A stretch of 64,000 bases of DNA from Physcousia sp015060555. GTDB lineage: Bacteria > Bacteroidota > Bacteroidia > Bacteroidales > Bacteroidaceae. The stretch spans positions 88,292 to 152,291 of the forward strand of contig SUYG01000032.1 of NCBI GenBank assembly GCA_015060555.1. Direction: 5' to 3'. Both the position numbers and the translations under genes were made by a program. Under the pieces are notes generated by a model that was not told where the DNA came from, ran no database searches, and worked only from the letters and a program-made list of their open reading frames with translations. Positions 1 through 9,668 of this stretch are shown piece after piece. Each line of letters opens with the position of its first letter. Position 1 is the stretch's first letter.

Positions 1-13
1 GGGGTGGGTCTTT

Positions 14-1648
14 TCAGTTCACGCCCACATTGCTGTTCGCATGCTCTTTGTCGTCGCGCTTGCGCGTGGCCTTCAAGTTCCCGAAGAAATAGTAGAAGGG
101 GTAGTAGCCATGGTACTGCTCGAAGAGCTCGCGGCCAGCGCGCTCGCGATCCTTCAAATAGGGCTGTATGTTGCGCAGGAAGCCCTGGTAGATTTGCATG
201 TTCATCTGCAATTGCGGGAAGGCCTGAAGAACTGATGGGTTCTTCGGCGCCTGCGTGACCAAGCCCTCAGCGATGGTGCGAGGCAGCGTGAAACCGAGCA
301 TTGCCTCGCAGCGCACCAGGAAATCTGGCATCCGCTTGCTATAGAGGTTCGCCATCAGGCTCTGGGTGAGGGCATCCAACGAGTTGCCCTCGATTCTCAC
401 AGCTGTATAGCCCAAGAACGTGGGCTGCTGGTAGAAACTCTCAAAGCTGTCCTTAGTGGGCTCTGTACGGCGTAGCAGCGCAAAGACGGGATCAGCACTC
501 ACGGCATCGGCATGACCCACCATCGGGGTGTAGCGCGCCACGAAGTCCTGTTCGAAGGGATGACGGGCAATGATATGCAGATACTTGCGCGCCACTTCCC
601 AGTCGCTGTCCAAGAGGGCCAGGCGTGTCAGGTGCTTCAGTGAGTGGAGCGTGGGGCCATCCATCGTGAGCGCCTCGGTGGCTTTGTGTGCAGCCGCACG
701 GAAGAGGCCTGCATGGTAGTTGCAGTCGGTCAGATAATAGTTGGTGCCCAGGTCAGGAGTTCCACCCCATGAGCTGATGCGCAGCGAGTCATAATCCAGA
801 CGGATGTCAAAGAGCTGATCGGTGAGGTGTCCTGTGTGGATTAGCGCAATGGCGTAGTAGGCAGCCAGCGGGCGATAGCTCAACATCGCATTGTCGCGCG
901 CCGTCTCTGCCATGCCCTCCCAGTCCTCGTCCAGCATCTGCACTTGCATACGTGTGACGGGGCGCAGACAAGGGTGGCGATAATGGGTGATCAGGGCAGG
1001 GAGCAGAAAAGTGAAAAGCGAAAGTGCTAAAAGTGAAAGAAAGGGGCTTCCGATGATAGCACGCAGCCCTTTGGCCGGCTGTGGCGGAAGTGTTTCCTCG
1101 CTTTGCACACGCTCCCTTCTCAGGAATCTGACGAGCAACGCAACGACAGCGAGCACCACGGTGCCCATCAGCAACACGCCCAGCGCTCGGCCAGGCTCTG
1201 ACTGGTAGTAGAGATTGAAGCCGCGCCACGCCACCCACGTCATCCACGCGATGGCAGGGAGGAAGGACAGCACACTCCATCTGGAGCCTAAGCGCAGACG
1301 CAGACCGTAGCCCGTCAGCCATGCAGACAAGGTCAGAAGCAACGCCACGAACAAACCGCCCAGAAGCGGCCAGCGATAGAGTGTCAGGAGTGCACGCCCC
1401 AGAATCCACAGCGCACCTAATGCCTGCTGCCATACGCCATGCATGAGCGTAGCATCGGCAGCAAAGAATGAGCTCTCACGGGCAATGTGGAACACATCGC
1501 CCATCCACCACGCAGCCCAGAGCCAGGCTATAATGAAGAATGAAAAGTGAAAAGTGAAAAATGATGGAGTGAAAAGTGAAAAATAAGATTTACCCTTTTC
1601 ACTGAGATTGCCATGCTTCTTATTATCTTTTGGACTCATAGGTATCAC
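14..1648 (-). CDS. DUF6057-like polytopic membrane protein
   Basis: A 544-residue protein. Residues about 30-230 contain five to six hydrophobic segments (for example LLGGLFVALLLTLSAWL and GVLLMGTVVLAVVALLV), followed by a soluble, helical, repeat-like C-terminal half with no recognised catalytic motif. It resembles the large Bacteroidetes membrane proteins filed as DUF6057, whose function is unknown to me. The start is uncertain: the first 40 residues are partly encoded by a TTTTCAC heptamer array that also supplies the first hydrophobic stretch (FSLFTPSFFTFHFSFF), so the native start may have been altered. It lies 29 bp downstream of the M60 peptidase gene on the same strand and has no promoter box of its own, so it is probably co-transcribed. 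Confidence 0.7.
   Translation of the reverse strand: MIPMSPKDNKKHGNLSEKGKSYFSLFTPSFFTFHFSFFIIAWLWAAWWMGDVFHIARESSFFAADATLMHGVWQQALGALWILGRALLTLYRWPLLGGLFVALLLTLSAWLTGYGLRLRLGSRWSVLSFLPAIAWMTWVAWRGFNLYYQSEPGRALGVLLMGTVVLAVVALLVRFLRRERVQSEETLPPQPAKGLRAIIGSPFLSLLALSLFTFLLPALITHYRHPCLRPVTRMQVQMLDEDWEGMAETARDNAMLSYRPLAAYYAIALIHTGHLTDQLFDIRLDYDSLRISSWGGTPDLGTNYYLTDCNYHAGLFRAAAHKATEALTMDGPTLHSLKHLTRLALLDSDWEVARKYLHIIARHPFEQDFVARYTPMVGHADAVSADPVFALLRRTEPTKDSFESFYQQPTFLGYTAVRIEGNSLDALTQSLMANLYSKRMPDFLVRCEAMLGFTLPRTIAEGLVTQAPKNPSVLQAFPQLQMNMQIYQGFLRNIQPYLKDRERAGRELFEQYHGYYPFYYFFGNLKATRKRDDKEHANSNVGVN
1531..1590. repeat. Heptamer array, GTGAAAA/ATGAAAA type
   Basis: Repeated GTGAAAA and ATGAAAA units read on the plus strand (TTTTCAC/TTTTCAT on minus). 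The array lies inside the 5' end of the minus-strand membrane-protein gene and encodes its first hydrophobic segment. A second short patch of the same type is at 1648-1677, between that gene and the upstream M60 gene. Confidence 0.8.
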
Positions 1649-1677
1649 TTATTTTTCACTTTTCATTTTTCACTCCT

Positions 1678-4600
1678 TCACTTCACTACCACCTTCTTAC
1701 CATTGATGATGTAGAGCCCGCGTGTTGCATGCTCCACACGACGGCCCGTAAGGTCGTAGATGACAGCGCCCTGAGCGCCCTTACCGTCAGCAGCAATCGT
1801 GGTGATGGCATCAGGCTTCGAATTGGTACAGGGCGTGTCGGTCATGTCGTAGTTCGCCGTCATGATGGTCACGTTGTCAAGGCCTATCTTCCTGATGGCA
1901 GCGGGCAGTGTGTCGGAACGTTTGTTGGTAGCCCAGATGAGCTTGCCATCAGCATTGTAGAACTTATGGCCGGCATAGTTCTTGGTACCCTGGAAGGTGA
2001 TGGTGGTGCCCGAAACTCTGTACCAGTCATCGGTGACCGGCGTAGCATCCTGCGTGAACGACTCGTAGTCGCCACCTACGTATGATGCTGTTGCAGAAGA
2101 CATCAGGTAGGGGTATTCATCATTGGCGCGCTTCTTTCCGTCGGCAGCCGGCACGCAGCCGAAGATGTTGTCGGGGTCAGCCGCCTTCTGGATGACACGG
2201 TCGTCAATGAACATGATGTTGCCCAACTTTTTTTCGTACTTCTGCATGTATTTCTTGGCGGCATCGATATCAGCCTGCGTGGTGGTGACATCATAATTCG
2301 AGTAGTCGCCCACATGAAGCATATCAACAGGAATGAACATGCCGTAAGCCTCGAAGAACTCGCTGAGGTCAGCCTGTGCCACATCACAAATCATCTTGGC
2401 CAAGTGCAGATAGTCGTCCTTACCATACGATGTCGGGCCACCATTGCCGGGACCGCTCCACTTGTTGATAGGCTTCTTACGCATCTGGATAAACAGATTC
2501 GGATAGAAGTTGTCATCATGGTGCTGAACATGGAAGTAGAGGTAGAGCTGGAAGAACATGCCCGTCGTCATCCAGATGTTACGCTCCAGCCACGGTGTGC
2601 CGTCAAGCATATAGCTGAAGTTCTGGTGAGGATAGTAGCGGCGTGAGTTGAGGATGCCGGACTCGAAGGTGTTGATGTTCGAGAAGAGATTGTTGGAGCT
2701 CTCCGTCGTGCCAATCACATTGATGCTGCCCTGATGGTTGTGGCCAATCTCATGCGAGGGTCCCCACAGGTTACCGCCACCGGTGGACATGGTCTTGTAG
2801 TTCATGATGGTGGAGATGGTGCTCTCCGTGTACCACGTGCCGTAGGTCGTGGCGTGCATGTAGGAGCTGGCACCGCTGAAGGCATTCCAGATATTGTTGT
2901 ACTTACCTTCGAACTTCTCGACACCCATGTAGCGGTCTTCGTTCTCCACTATCTTATCCCAGATGCGCATCAGTCCCTCCATCTCATTGGGCTCGGCAGC
3001 CTTCACGAGGTTGGCATCCATCTGGAACACCAGGTGCTTGGTCTTCAGGTTCAGGAACGGACTGGCCTTCAACAGCTGCTTCTGCAGCAACTTCCAGTCC
3101 TTGTTGGTCATGTCGCGCGTAGCATCCCAGTAGCCATTGAGTTGTCCGCCTTCGATGTGAATCTTCATGTCGGGGTATTGAGAGAGATTCATGTAGTAGG
3201 ACTGCGTGACGTCCTCCTTGATCTGGTACAGGATGTAGAGCATCTTCTGCTCGGTGTACTGCAGCAGGTTCAAGCCCTTCTTCAGCTGTGTCTGCGAGCC
3301 CGTGGGGTGGTTACCTGCCACGCCGTCCGTGGAGACAGCCTCCACCATCAGCGACGTGCGGCTGCTGGGACTCTCAGCTACATAGATGTAGATGATATCG
3401 CCCTTCTCAGCCACAATACCCGTGGGGCCGGAGAGGCGGCCGAAGTTATTGCTCATGGTGAAGTAGTTGCCACTTGCCATGGTGATATAGTTGCTATACA
3501 CCTTGTAGTCTGCCACACGGAAGAAGCGCTCGTAGTCCGCCGTATAGTCGCCGTCGGAGTACTGCTGCCACGTATTGTTCTTCACCTTCAGCACCATCGC
3601 CTGCATCTCCTCGGTGAGCGCAGCATAATGTACGTTTGCAGCAAGCTGTTCATCCGTGAGCGTGGCAATGGTGTCATTCAGCGTTGTACAAGCTTTGTCT
3701 GTGAAAAGAGAGTCCAACTCCTTTTGCAAAGCAGCCTTCTGCTTCACCAACTCATTGTATCGTGCGATGGCATCATCAAGGTCTGAGAGCTTGGCGCGGG
3801 CGTCATCGATTGCTTGCTGCGACACCTCGCACTCCTGGAACTGCCACACGCTGGCGGCAGCATTCGTGCTCCACAGCACCACATTATGGCCTTGCGATTC
3901 TGAGTCATGCAGTCCGCGGCTGTCATCAGGGAAGTTGATGGTCCATGTGTAGTCCCAGCCATCACCCGGCAGCTGCGTCACCACACTTGAGACAGACAGA
4001 TTGAACTTCGTTGCATTCTCCTTCGTCGTGGTGTGGAAGGGAGCACTCGTGGTGGTCTGCTTCAGGAGCAGGCGCTGTGTGAGCACATTCTCGAACTTCC
4101 ATTTATCACCATCCTTGATAAGCGTCCAGTACTGCGAAATGTCGTTGGCGTCAATAGGTTGTGTGCTCATGTCGCCACCCACGGCCTCCGTGTCTATCAA
4201 CGCGCGACCATAGTAGGAGATGACCCGATAGTATTTCCCTTCGCTGAGCTCACCCACGAAGCCAGTCTTGGAAGCCAGACGCTGTCGCACCTCGTCCTCC
4301 GTGTACTTCGTAGAAGCTTCGACAATCCAGTCGCAGCCCTCATCCATCGAGTACTTGAACAGGTTGTGGCTCGTGTTGGTGTTCAGGAAGTCGCCAGTGC
4401 AGTCACTCTTGGCCGAGATGTTGATCAAGGCCTTGGAGGCTGTAGCATTGGGACTCTTGCGAATATAGAGCGTGGCCTTGCCGCTGGACACTGTCGTCAT
4501 CGTGGCCTGCAGATATTCACCCGTGTTGGCGCTGCGGAGCGTGTAGCCACTGCCATTCTTCAGCAGGATCCAGATCTGGTTGTAATTGCTCTCGTTGTTA

Positions 4601-4761
4601 TTGGCTGTCGTCGTCACATTACCGACACCCGACGACGACAAGTAGTAGGATGTGCGGTTGCTCTTCACACGTACAACCCCCGTCGTGATGTCTTGAGCGT
4701 AAACAGTCGGGCTTCCTGTCCATGCCAGGAGCGTCATTAAAAAGAGTACGATTTTTCTCAT
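1678..4761 (-). CDS. Secreted M60-family metallopeptidase (enhancin/mucinase type)
   Basis: A 1027-residue exported protease. It begins with a signal peptide (MRKIVLFLMTLLAWTG...VYAQ). Next comes a region resembling RICIN-type lectin or M60 accessory domains (residues about 25-310) and a coiled segment near 325-360. The M60 gluzincin domain carries H670-E-I-G-H674 in the context GPSHEIGHNHQG; the two histidines and a downstream glutamate (family knowledge) bind zinc. M60 enzymes cleave mucin-type glycoproteins, so extracellular host or dietary glycoprotein degradation is likely. The C-terminus ends GLYIINGKKVVVK, the tail shared with four other secreted proteins here. A promoter box lies about 30 bp upstream. 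Confident about the family; the substrate is inferred. Confidence 0.88.
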   Translation of the reverse strand: MRKIVLFLMTLLAWTGSPTVYAQDITTGVVRVKSNRTSYYLSSSGVGNVTTTANNNESNYNQIWILLKNGSGYTLRSANTGEYLQATMTTVSSGKATLYIRKSPNATASKALINISAKSDCTGDFLNTNTSHNLFKYSMDEGCDWIVEASTKYTEDEVRQRLASKTGFVGELSEGKYYRVISYYGRALIDTEAVGGDMSTQPIDANDISQYWTLIKDGDKWKFENVLTQRLLLKQTTTSAPFHTTTKENATKFNLSVSSVVTQLPGDGWDYTWTINFPDDSRGLHDSESQGHNVVLWSTNAAASVWQFQECEVSQQAIDDARAKLSDLDDAIARYNELVKQKAALQKELDSLFTDKACTTLNDTIATLTDEQLAANVHYAALTEEMQAMVLKVKNNTWQQYSDGDYTADYERFFRVADYKVYSNYITMASGNYFTMSNNFGRLSGPTGIVAEKGDIIYIYVAESPSSRTSLMVEAVSTDGVAGNHPTGSQTQLKKGLNLLQYTEQKMLYILYQIKEDVTQSYYMNLSQYPDMKIHIEGGQLNGYWDATRDMTNKDWKLLQKQLLKASPFLNLKTKHLVFQMDANLVKAAEPNEMEGLMRIWDKIVENEDRYMGVEKFEGKYNNIWNAFSGASSYMHATTYGTWYTESTISTIMNYKTMSTGGGNLWGPSHEIGHNHQGSINVIGTTESSNNLFSNINTFESGILNSRRYYPHQNFSYMLDGTPWLERNIWMTTGMFFQLYLYFHVQHHDDNFYPNLFIQMRKKPINKWSGPGNGGPTSYGKDDYLHLAKMICDVAQADLSEFFEAYGMFIPVDMLHVGDYSNYDVTTTQADIDAAKKYMQKYEKKLGNIMFIDDRVIQKAADPDNIFGCVPAADGKKRANDEYPYLMSSATASYVGGDYESFTQDATPVTDDWYRVSGTTITFQGTKNYAGHKFYNADGKLIWATNKRSDTLPAAIRKIGLDNVTIMTANYDMTDTPCTNSKPDAITTIAADGKGAQGAVIYDLTGRRVEHATRGLYIINGKKVVVK

Positions 4762-4791
4762 AGTTGTTAGCTTTAGTCAGTTGTGTGGCAG

Positions 4792-4799
4792 CAAAAATA
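4792..4799 (-). promoter_or_regulatory. -7 promoter box (TATTTTTG) for the M60 gene
   Basis: On the minus strand TATTTTTG matches the Bacteroidetes TAnnTTTG element and lies about 30 bp before the M60 start codon at 4761. Confidence 0.6.
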
Positions 4800-4865
4800 G
4801 GGCATAATCCCGACATGGCAAAGGATTTCTGCAAAAAAATACGCATTCTGCATAAAAGATGGTCT

Positions 4866-4906
4866 AAAAAAAGTGTGAACACAACCCTTAAAGATTGTGT
4901 CCACAC
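4866..4906 (-). terminator. Rho-independent terminator after the discoidin-domain gene
   Basis: On the minus strand a 12-bp stem (GTGTGGACACAA / TTGTGTTCACAC, one G-U) with a 10-nt loop is followed by seven T. It lies 35 bp past the stop codon at 4942. Confidence 0.85.
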
Positions 4907-4941
4907 CTTGGGATTATTGTCTTATGACCTAAGACGCTGGT

Positions 4942-7900
4942 TTACTTCACCACGACCTTCACACCATTGAGGATGTAGAGGCCCTTGCCAAAGCGCTTGA
5001 CATCGCCGAAGCTGATGCCGCGGCCCAGGAGACGGCCGTCGATGGTGTAGAGCTCGCCCAGCTGCTTCTGGATCTGCTGCACCTTGGCAACGCTCACGTC
5101 GATGGGCTTCTCGCTCAGTTCGAAGGAGACTGCCAGTGCATCACTCAGCAACTCATTCCAAGCAACATAAGCGTTGTATGCGGGAACGGAGTTGGTGATG
5201 AACTTGCTGCTGATGTAGAACTCATTGCGCTTCAGTTCATCGCTTGCATACTGACCCAGATAGTCACGCAGCGAGCCACCAGTGACGATGTAGCCCTGAC
5301 CCAGATTCAGCTGAGTGAAGGAACCCTGCATAAAGCCAATGCTGAGAGGTTCGCGCACGAAATCGTAGCCATGCTTGAAGGTCACAAACTCCTGAGGACC
5401 TTCGGGATCATAGACAGAGGGCTCGTCGTAGATGTAGAAGAAGGGGTGACCAGCTGGAAGCGTCTCTTCCACGGGAGCCAGCGTCATCTTGACACTGTCA
5501 TTGGAAACCTCAATCTTTGTAGCAATATAAATCTTGCCAAACTCGTCGGTGGTGCTCAGGCTCACAGGATAGCACATGCTGTAGATCTCACCCGGTGTGA
5601 TGTCCTCTACGAATTCGGTGCCATCGTAGTCGTTTTCAACAGCTCCGGCCTCCTCGATGTAGAAGGCACTGCGACTGCCGGCTTCAGTCTCACCGTAGCA
5701 GACGAGACGGTTCTCGTTACGCTGTGCATTGAAGTTGGACAGGTTGACATCCTGGAGCGAGCGGGCGGAGAAGACATTCTGGCCATAGCCCACAGCACTG
5801 ACGCTGATCTGAGAAGGAATAACACTGAGCTTGACGCCACTGTTGCAATTCAGGAAGAGACCCGTGGCCTTGTTCTGCATGGCATAAGCCGTGTCACCCA
5901 CAGCGACGAAGCGGAACATGGAGAGATCCTTCATCACGATGTCTGCATCGGCATCCAGATAGACATTGTCACCCGAACGGATGTCTGCGGGATCATAATC
6001 CGTATCCGTTTCGTAAGGCATGATGTGGTTAATGGTGATGGTCTTTTCTGTAGGATTACCGCCCTCTTCGGCTGGCGGAATCTCAACGGAGACGTCTTCC
6101 TTCTCGAGCTTGGCAATTGTGATGTACTTATCCCACAGGGCTTCGTTCGTCACGACATCGCCGCTAGTGGTCGTCACCGTAACAGGTTCGTTGTTTACGA
6201 TGTCCCATTCATGCTCCTCAGCCGTTTCCTTGGACATGAAGTGGATGCGGTACCATTTTCCGGGCTCCACCTTGATGACAGCATCCTTGACAGCCTGCAC
6301 CTGTTCGTTCAGGGTCTGGATGAACTGACTGCTGGTTGTAGCCACGTAAACGCCAGCTTCATCATAAGCCTTGGCATCAGCATACGTTTGCTTCAGGGCA
6401 TCGCCTGCAGCGGTGTTGGGCCAGTAACCGGGAGCGGTACCCACCAGTACGCCGTTGGCAATGGGTTCAACGCTTGCCAGCAGCTCGCGCAACTCTGTCG
6501 GATCTACGAACAGAGCCTTAAAGGCTTCGTAGGCTTCTGCCAGAGTCTGGTAACGTTCTGGCGTAATCTCGTCGTCTGTGAGATTCTTGAAGTCTCTCAG
6601 GATGGTATCCAGATTCTTTGCGACCTCGCCCATGTTTTCGTACTGTGACTTAGGATTGGGAACGGGAACCAGCAGCTGGAACTCGCTGACGTGACCATAG
6701 CCGTTATTCGACGTTGTTCCGTCAATGTAGAAGCGGAGGTACTTGAAGCCCTGCGGGTTGAAGTCATCAGAAATCTTGGTCTCTTTGTTGTTACCAAACG
6801 GTGTGGGGAGGCTGGCAAGTTCAACCCATGCGCTTTCCTTCACGTCGCCGACATTGACACCCTCGGGCAGTTCGTCATCCTCCGTCCACAGCACATCCTC
6901 CACTTCAGGAGTATTGGTTCCCCAAACGCCCCACAAGGTGATATGGTCATTGGAAACCGGACGACGGGTAATCTTCATCTGGATGAGATCATAGACAGGC
7001 TCATTCAGTTCCACTTGCAGGTAGTGGGTGTGGTTGGGAACCTTAGCAGCCCAAGTACTGTGCCAGTATGTTTCGATATTATTATCCAGCAGTTTGTCTA
7101 CCCCCTGTTTATTCGGATCTTCCTCACTGGCAGATGCTGTGAATGGTGAACTGAACTGTTCGTTATCTGTAATCAGTTCCTTATATTCCTGAATATCCTT
7201 GGCATCAGCCATATCTTGTTTCGCCTCTGCATAGGTCTTCTTGAAGTTGTTCAGCAGCTGCTCGCGTTCCTTAATAGGAGCATACGCTGCGATGATAGCT
7301 AATGCCATATTCTCATCCACGGGCTCGAATACCCATTCAGAGCCACCCATCTTGTTAGAGGTCGCAGCAGGATAGCTGGGCACCCAAACAGTCAGGTTGC
7401 CACCTGTGCCTGCACCACTGGCATGGCCGGCCTGGTGAATGTAGTTCTTCGAACCGGATTCCTTGCCTGCATAGAGGATGTTCACGTAAGTCACATCGTC
7501 AATCGTGGCAGCCGGCTCAAGCACCATCATGTTCTCGCTTTGCATGGAGAGCGTAGAAGGATGATCATCGAAACGGGCGTCCATGGCCATACTGACAATG
7601 TCAATGACGCCGTCACCGACATTCGTAACCTGCCACAGGGAGGGGCAATCAGTTTCCAAGTCAGCCACGGTTCCCCATTTGCCACTAATCGTAGCATCTG
7701 AGTTCGGCTGTACATATATGTACTTCATTTCACCGTCATTGTAGTTGATGCCCGTGCGGATGCGATAGTAGCCGTCAGGCAATGTGACAGAAGTAACCTT
7801 AGACTCAACCACTGCGTTGTAGGCTCCTTCCAGCAAAGCAATCAACTGCTGGACATGTTCTAATGACTGGGGATCCTCACCCTCTTCGGAGCACTGGTTG

Positions 7901-8634
7901 TAGATTTGATTAAACGTAGCAACAGCCTCTGCATCATAGTTACCGGGCTTGCCGTCGCCTACGAAAGCTGTTTCACCCTCGATGGTGTAGGTGCGATAAG
8001 CATCAATCAAGGCGAAGAGCTCGTCAAGGGCTACAGCCATAGGATCCTTCACCTTCAGTGTAACAGTGAAATTGTAGGTGTGCGCAAAGATGGGGTTACC
8101 GCCTTCTTCCAACTGAGCAATGGTCAGGGGAATGTAGGGTTCATCTTCCAACAGGCCCTCAATCTCATAGTGTCCAGGTGTTTCAGCGTCAGGGCTGGTC
8201 TCAGCGGTCTCTTCCTCGCCATTTGCCCACACGCGAACGCCATTCATGGCATAGTTCGGGTGCTTGCCAGGGATGAAGTCCAGGCTGATGCCATACACAT
8301 AATAACCCTTGCTGGGATAAATACGATAGTTCTCAGCCTTGGTAGATCCACCCACAGAAGAATAAATACCGAGGTTGACACTGTCCCAGAAATACATGTT
8401 GTTAGCGTGACCACCAGAACTGCTCCAGTGCTGGATGCGAACGCCCGGAGTCGCCTTTTCAGCAGAGTAGTTTTTGGTAGCAAACTCGTTGGCATAGGCA
8501 GGGCTGCCCGACGCCGTCCAGTTACCATTCCGCTTGCCGATCTCAAGAACGACGACATCGTCATCCTGCGCTACAACTTGCGTCACTCCCACAAAGGAGA
8601 GCAACAGCGCAAAAAGTAAGTAGATTTTCTTCAT
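4942..8634 (-). CDS. Large secreted protein with F5/8 type C (discoidin-like) domain
   Basis: A 1230-residue exported protein with a clear signal peptide (MKKIYLLFALLLSFVGVTQVVAQ). Residues about 510-655 look like an F5/8 type C carbohydrate-binding domain: DKLLDNNIETYWHS, then LQVEL and a closing FKYLRFYI...VSEFQLL. Helical FIVAR-like spacers surround it (for example EAVATFNQIYNQ and QTYADAKAYDEAG). No catalytic motif is visible, so it is probably an adhesin or glycan-binding surface protein. It ends GLYILNGVKVVVK, a variant of the shared tail. It has its own promoter box and terminator, so it is a separate transcription unit in a cluster of exported proteins. Confidence 0.75.
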   Translation of the reverse strand: MKKIYLLFALLLSFVGVTQVVAQDDDVVVLEIGKRNGNWTASGSPAYANEFATKNYSAEKATPGVRIQHWSSSGGHANNMYFWDSVNLGIYSSVGGSTKAENYRIYPSKGYYVYGISLDFIPGKHPNYAMNGVRVWANGEEETAETSPDAETPGHYEIEGLLEDEPYIPLTIAQLEEGGNPIFAHTYNFTVTLKVKDPMAVALDELFALIDAYRTYTIEGETAFVGDGKPGNYDAEAVATFNQIYNQCSEEGEDPQSLEHVQQLIALLEGAYNAVVESKVTSVTLPDGYYRIRTGINYNDGEMKYIYVQPNSDATISGKWGTVADLETDCPSLWQVTNVGDGVIDIVSMAMDARFDDHPSTLSMQSENMMVLEPAATIDDVTYVNILYAGKESGSKNYIHQAGHASGAGTGGNLTVWVPSYPAATSNKMGGSEWVFEPVDENMALAIIAAYAPIKEREQLLNNFKKTYAEAKQDMADAKDIQEYKELITDNEQFSSPFTASASEEDPNKQGVDKLLDNNIETYWHSTWAAKVPNHTHYLQVELNEPVYDLIQMKITRRPVSNDHITLWGVWGTNTPEVEDVLWTEDDELPEGVNVGDVKESAWVELASLPTPFGNNKETKISDDFNPQGFKYLRFYIDGTTSNNGYGHVSEFQLLVPVPNPKSQYENMGEVAKNLDTILRDFKNLTDDEITPERYQTLAEAYEAFKALFVDPTELRELLASVEPIANGVLVGTAPGYWPNTAAGDALKQTYADAKAYDEAGVYVATTSSQFIQTLNEQVQAVKDAVIKVEPGKWYRIHFMSKETAEEHEWDIVNNEPVTVTTTSGDVVTNEALWDKYITIAKLEKEDVSVEIPPAEEGGNPTEKTITINHIMPYETDTDYDPADIRSGDNVYLDADADIVMKDLSMFRFVAVGDTAYAMQNKATGLFLNCNSGVKLSVIPSQISVSAVGYGQNVFSARSLQDVNLSNFNAQRNENRLVCYGETEAGSRSAFYIEEAGAVENDYDGTEFVEDITPGEIYSMCYPVSLSTTDEFGKIYIATKIEVSNDSVKMTLAPVEETLPAGHPFFYIYDEPSVYDPEGPQEFVTFKHGYDFVREPLSIGFMQGSFTQLNLGQGYIVTGGSLRDYLGQYASDELKRNEFYISSKFITNSVPAYNAYVAWNELLSDALAVSFELSEKPIDVSVAKVQQIQKQLGELYTIDGRLLGRGISFGDVKRFGKGLYILNGVKVVVK

Positions 8635-8700
8635 AATTTGTTGTTAAGTTAGTAAATAATGTGATTCTTTCGTTAAGATGCCAATACACTTTTTGGCGCT

Positions 8701-8708
8701 CAAAAATA
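8701..8708 (-). promoter_or_regulatory. -7 promoter box (TATTTTTG) for the discoidin-domain gene
   Basis: The minus-strand TATTTTTG is the same variant box as at 4792-4799 and lies about 67 bp before the start codon at 8634. Confidence 0.6.
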
Positions 8709-8731
8709 GGTAGTTTCAAGGACGTAAACAC

Positions 8732-8757
8732 AGAACGAGGCCCTGGAGCCTCGTTCT
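8732..8757 (-). terminator. Hairpin terminator after the 261-residue secreted protein gene
   Basis: A perfect 10-bp stem AGAACGAGGC / GCCTCGTTCT with a 6-nt loop. The T-rich side (CTTTTAATGTTTTTT) is on the plus strand, so on the minus strand it is a strong hairpin with only a weak T tract. Confidence 0.6.
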
Positions 8758-8813
8758 TTTAATGTTTTTTAACCAATAAGAGTTTCAAAAATACACTCAT
8801 TCTTGGGCTTTTG

Positions 8814-9599
8814 TCACTTTACGGCTGTCTTTTTGCCATCAATGACATAGAGTCCGCGTTGTGTTGCTGTCGTGCGACGGCCGCTCATGTCATAAATCAC
8901 TGACGTACTGGACTTTTTGCCCTCCACAGACTGAATAGCAGTGGCTATCTCGGCAATGCTGGCAGCGTGCTTCACCTGAATCTCTGTGGCAGTAGTGCTC
9001 TGCTGCTCCCACGTGAAACCGCAGCGAGTAGGCAGGAAGGTCTTATTGTCATCCGTGCGAACCAGGATGCTCTCCAGAACCTCAACATTCTGCTTTGCAG
9101 GGATTCCAAAGCGGTTGTCCGTTCCAGGCAGGGTCTCCCAGCTGCTGCTGAAGATGATGCGGTTACCCAGCTGGTCGTTCAGCGTGACGGGCAACAGCTG
9201 TGTGCTCACAGCTGTAGCATTGGCGGTGCTGGCACGCAGTGTCTGCGTCTTCGGTGAGAAAACGATGTAGGGTACGCCGGCTTCGATGCCTTGGTTGGTG
9301 CACTCCAGGAAATAGAGGTTCACCACATTCTGCTCCTGGAGCATAGCACTGAGGCGCTCCACACGAAGGCCGGGGGCTGCAGCCTGAAGCTGCTCGGCGC
9401 TCAGGGATAGGGGCAGACACAGGGTGTTGTAGCCCGCAAAAAGGAGGCGGGTCACCTCCACAGGCGTCTCGGACGTCTGCAGTTGTTCCACATTCAAGCG
9501 TTGTGCATAGGTAGAAAGAGTCCTAACACGGTTTTGTGCGGTGGCCGATGCGCAAAAGGCGAAGGCAGCAGCCACAAGAAGAGTAAGGTGTTTCATCAT
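8814..9599 (-). CDS. Small secreted protein with the shared C-terminal tail
   Basis: A 261-residue exported protein whose signal peptide ends FAFCASATAQ. I recognise no catalytic domain. The body (about residues 50-200) is beta-rich and contains FAGYNTLCLPLSL, a stretch seen in Bacteroidales secreted proteins just ahead of the C-terminal tail. It ends VIYDMSGRR...GLYVIDGKKTAVK. It lies 69 bp downstream of asd with no clear promoter box in the gap, so read-through from asd is possible. Two adjacent ATG codons allow a start one codon later. Confidence 0.65.
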   Translation of the reverse strand: MMKHLTLLVAAAFAFCASATAQNRVRTLSTYAQRLNVEQLQTSETPVEVTRLLFAGYNTLCLPLSLSAEQLQAAAPGLRVERLSAMLQEQNVVNLYFLECTNQGIEAGVPYIVFSPKTQTLRASTANATAVSTQLLPVTLNDQLGNRIIFSSSWETLPGTDNRFGIPAKQNVEVLESILVRTDDNKTFLPTRCGFTWEQQSTTATEIQVKHAASIAEIATAIQSVEGKKSSTSVIYDMSGRRTTATQRGLYVIDGKKTAVK

Positions 9600-9668
9600 A
9601 ACAATCTGATAATTTTACGGTTTGACAATTATACGATTTTACGATTTATTGGGCCATCATTCGATGGA

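Noticed and set aside
1678..1760. Full type IX secretion C-terminal domain on the M60 protein
   Set aside because: Only the last ~30 residues resemble it; the complete ~80-residue beta-sandwich is not apparent, so I call it only a shared tail.
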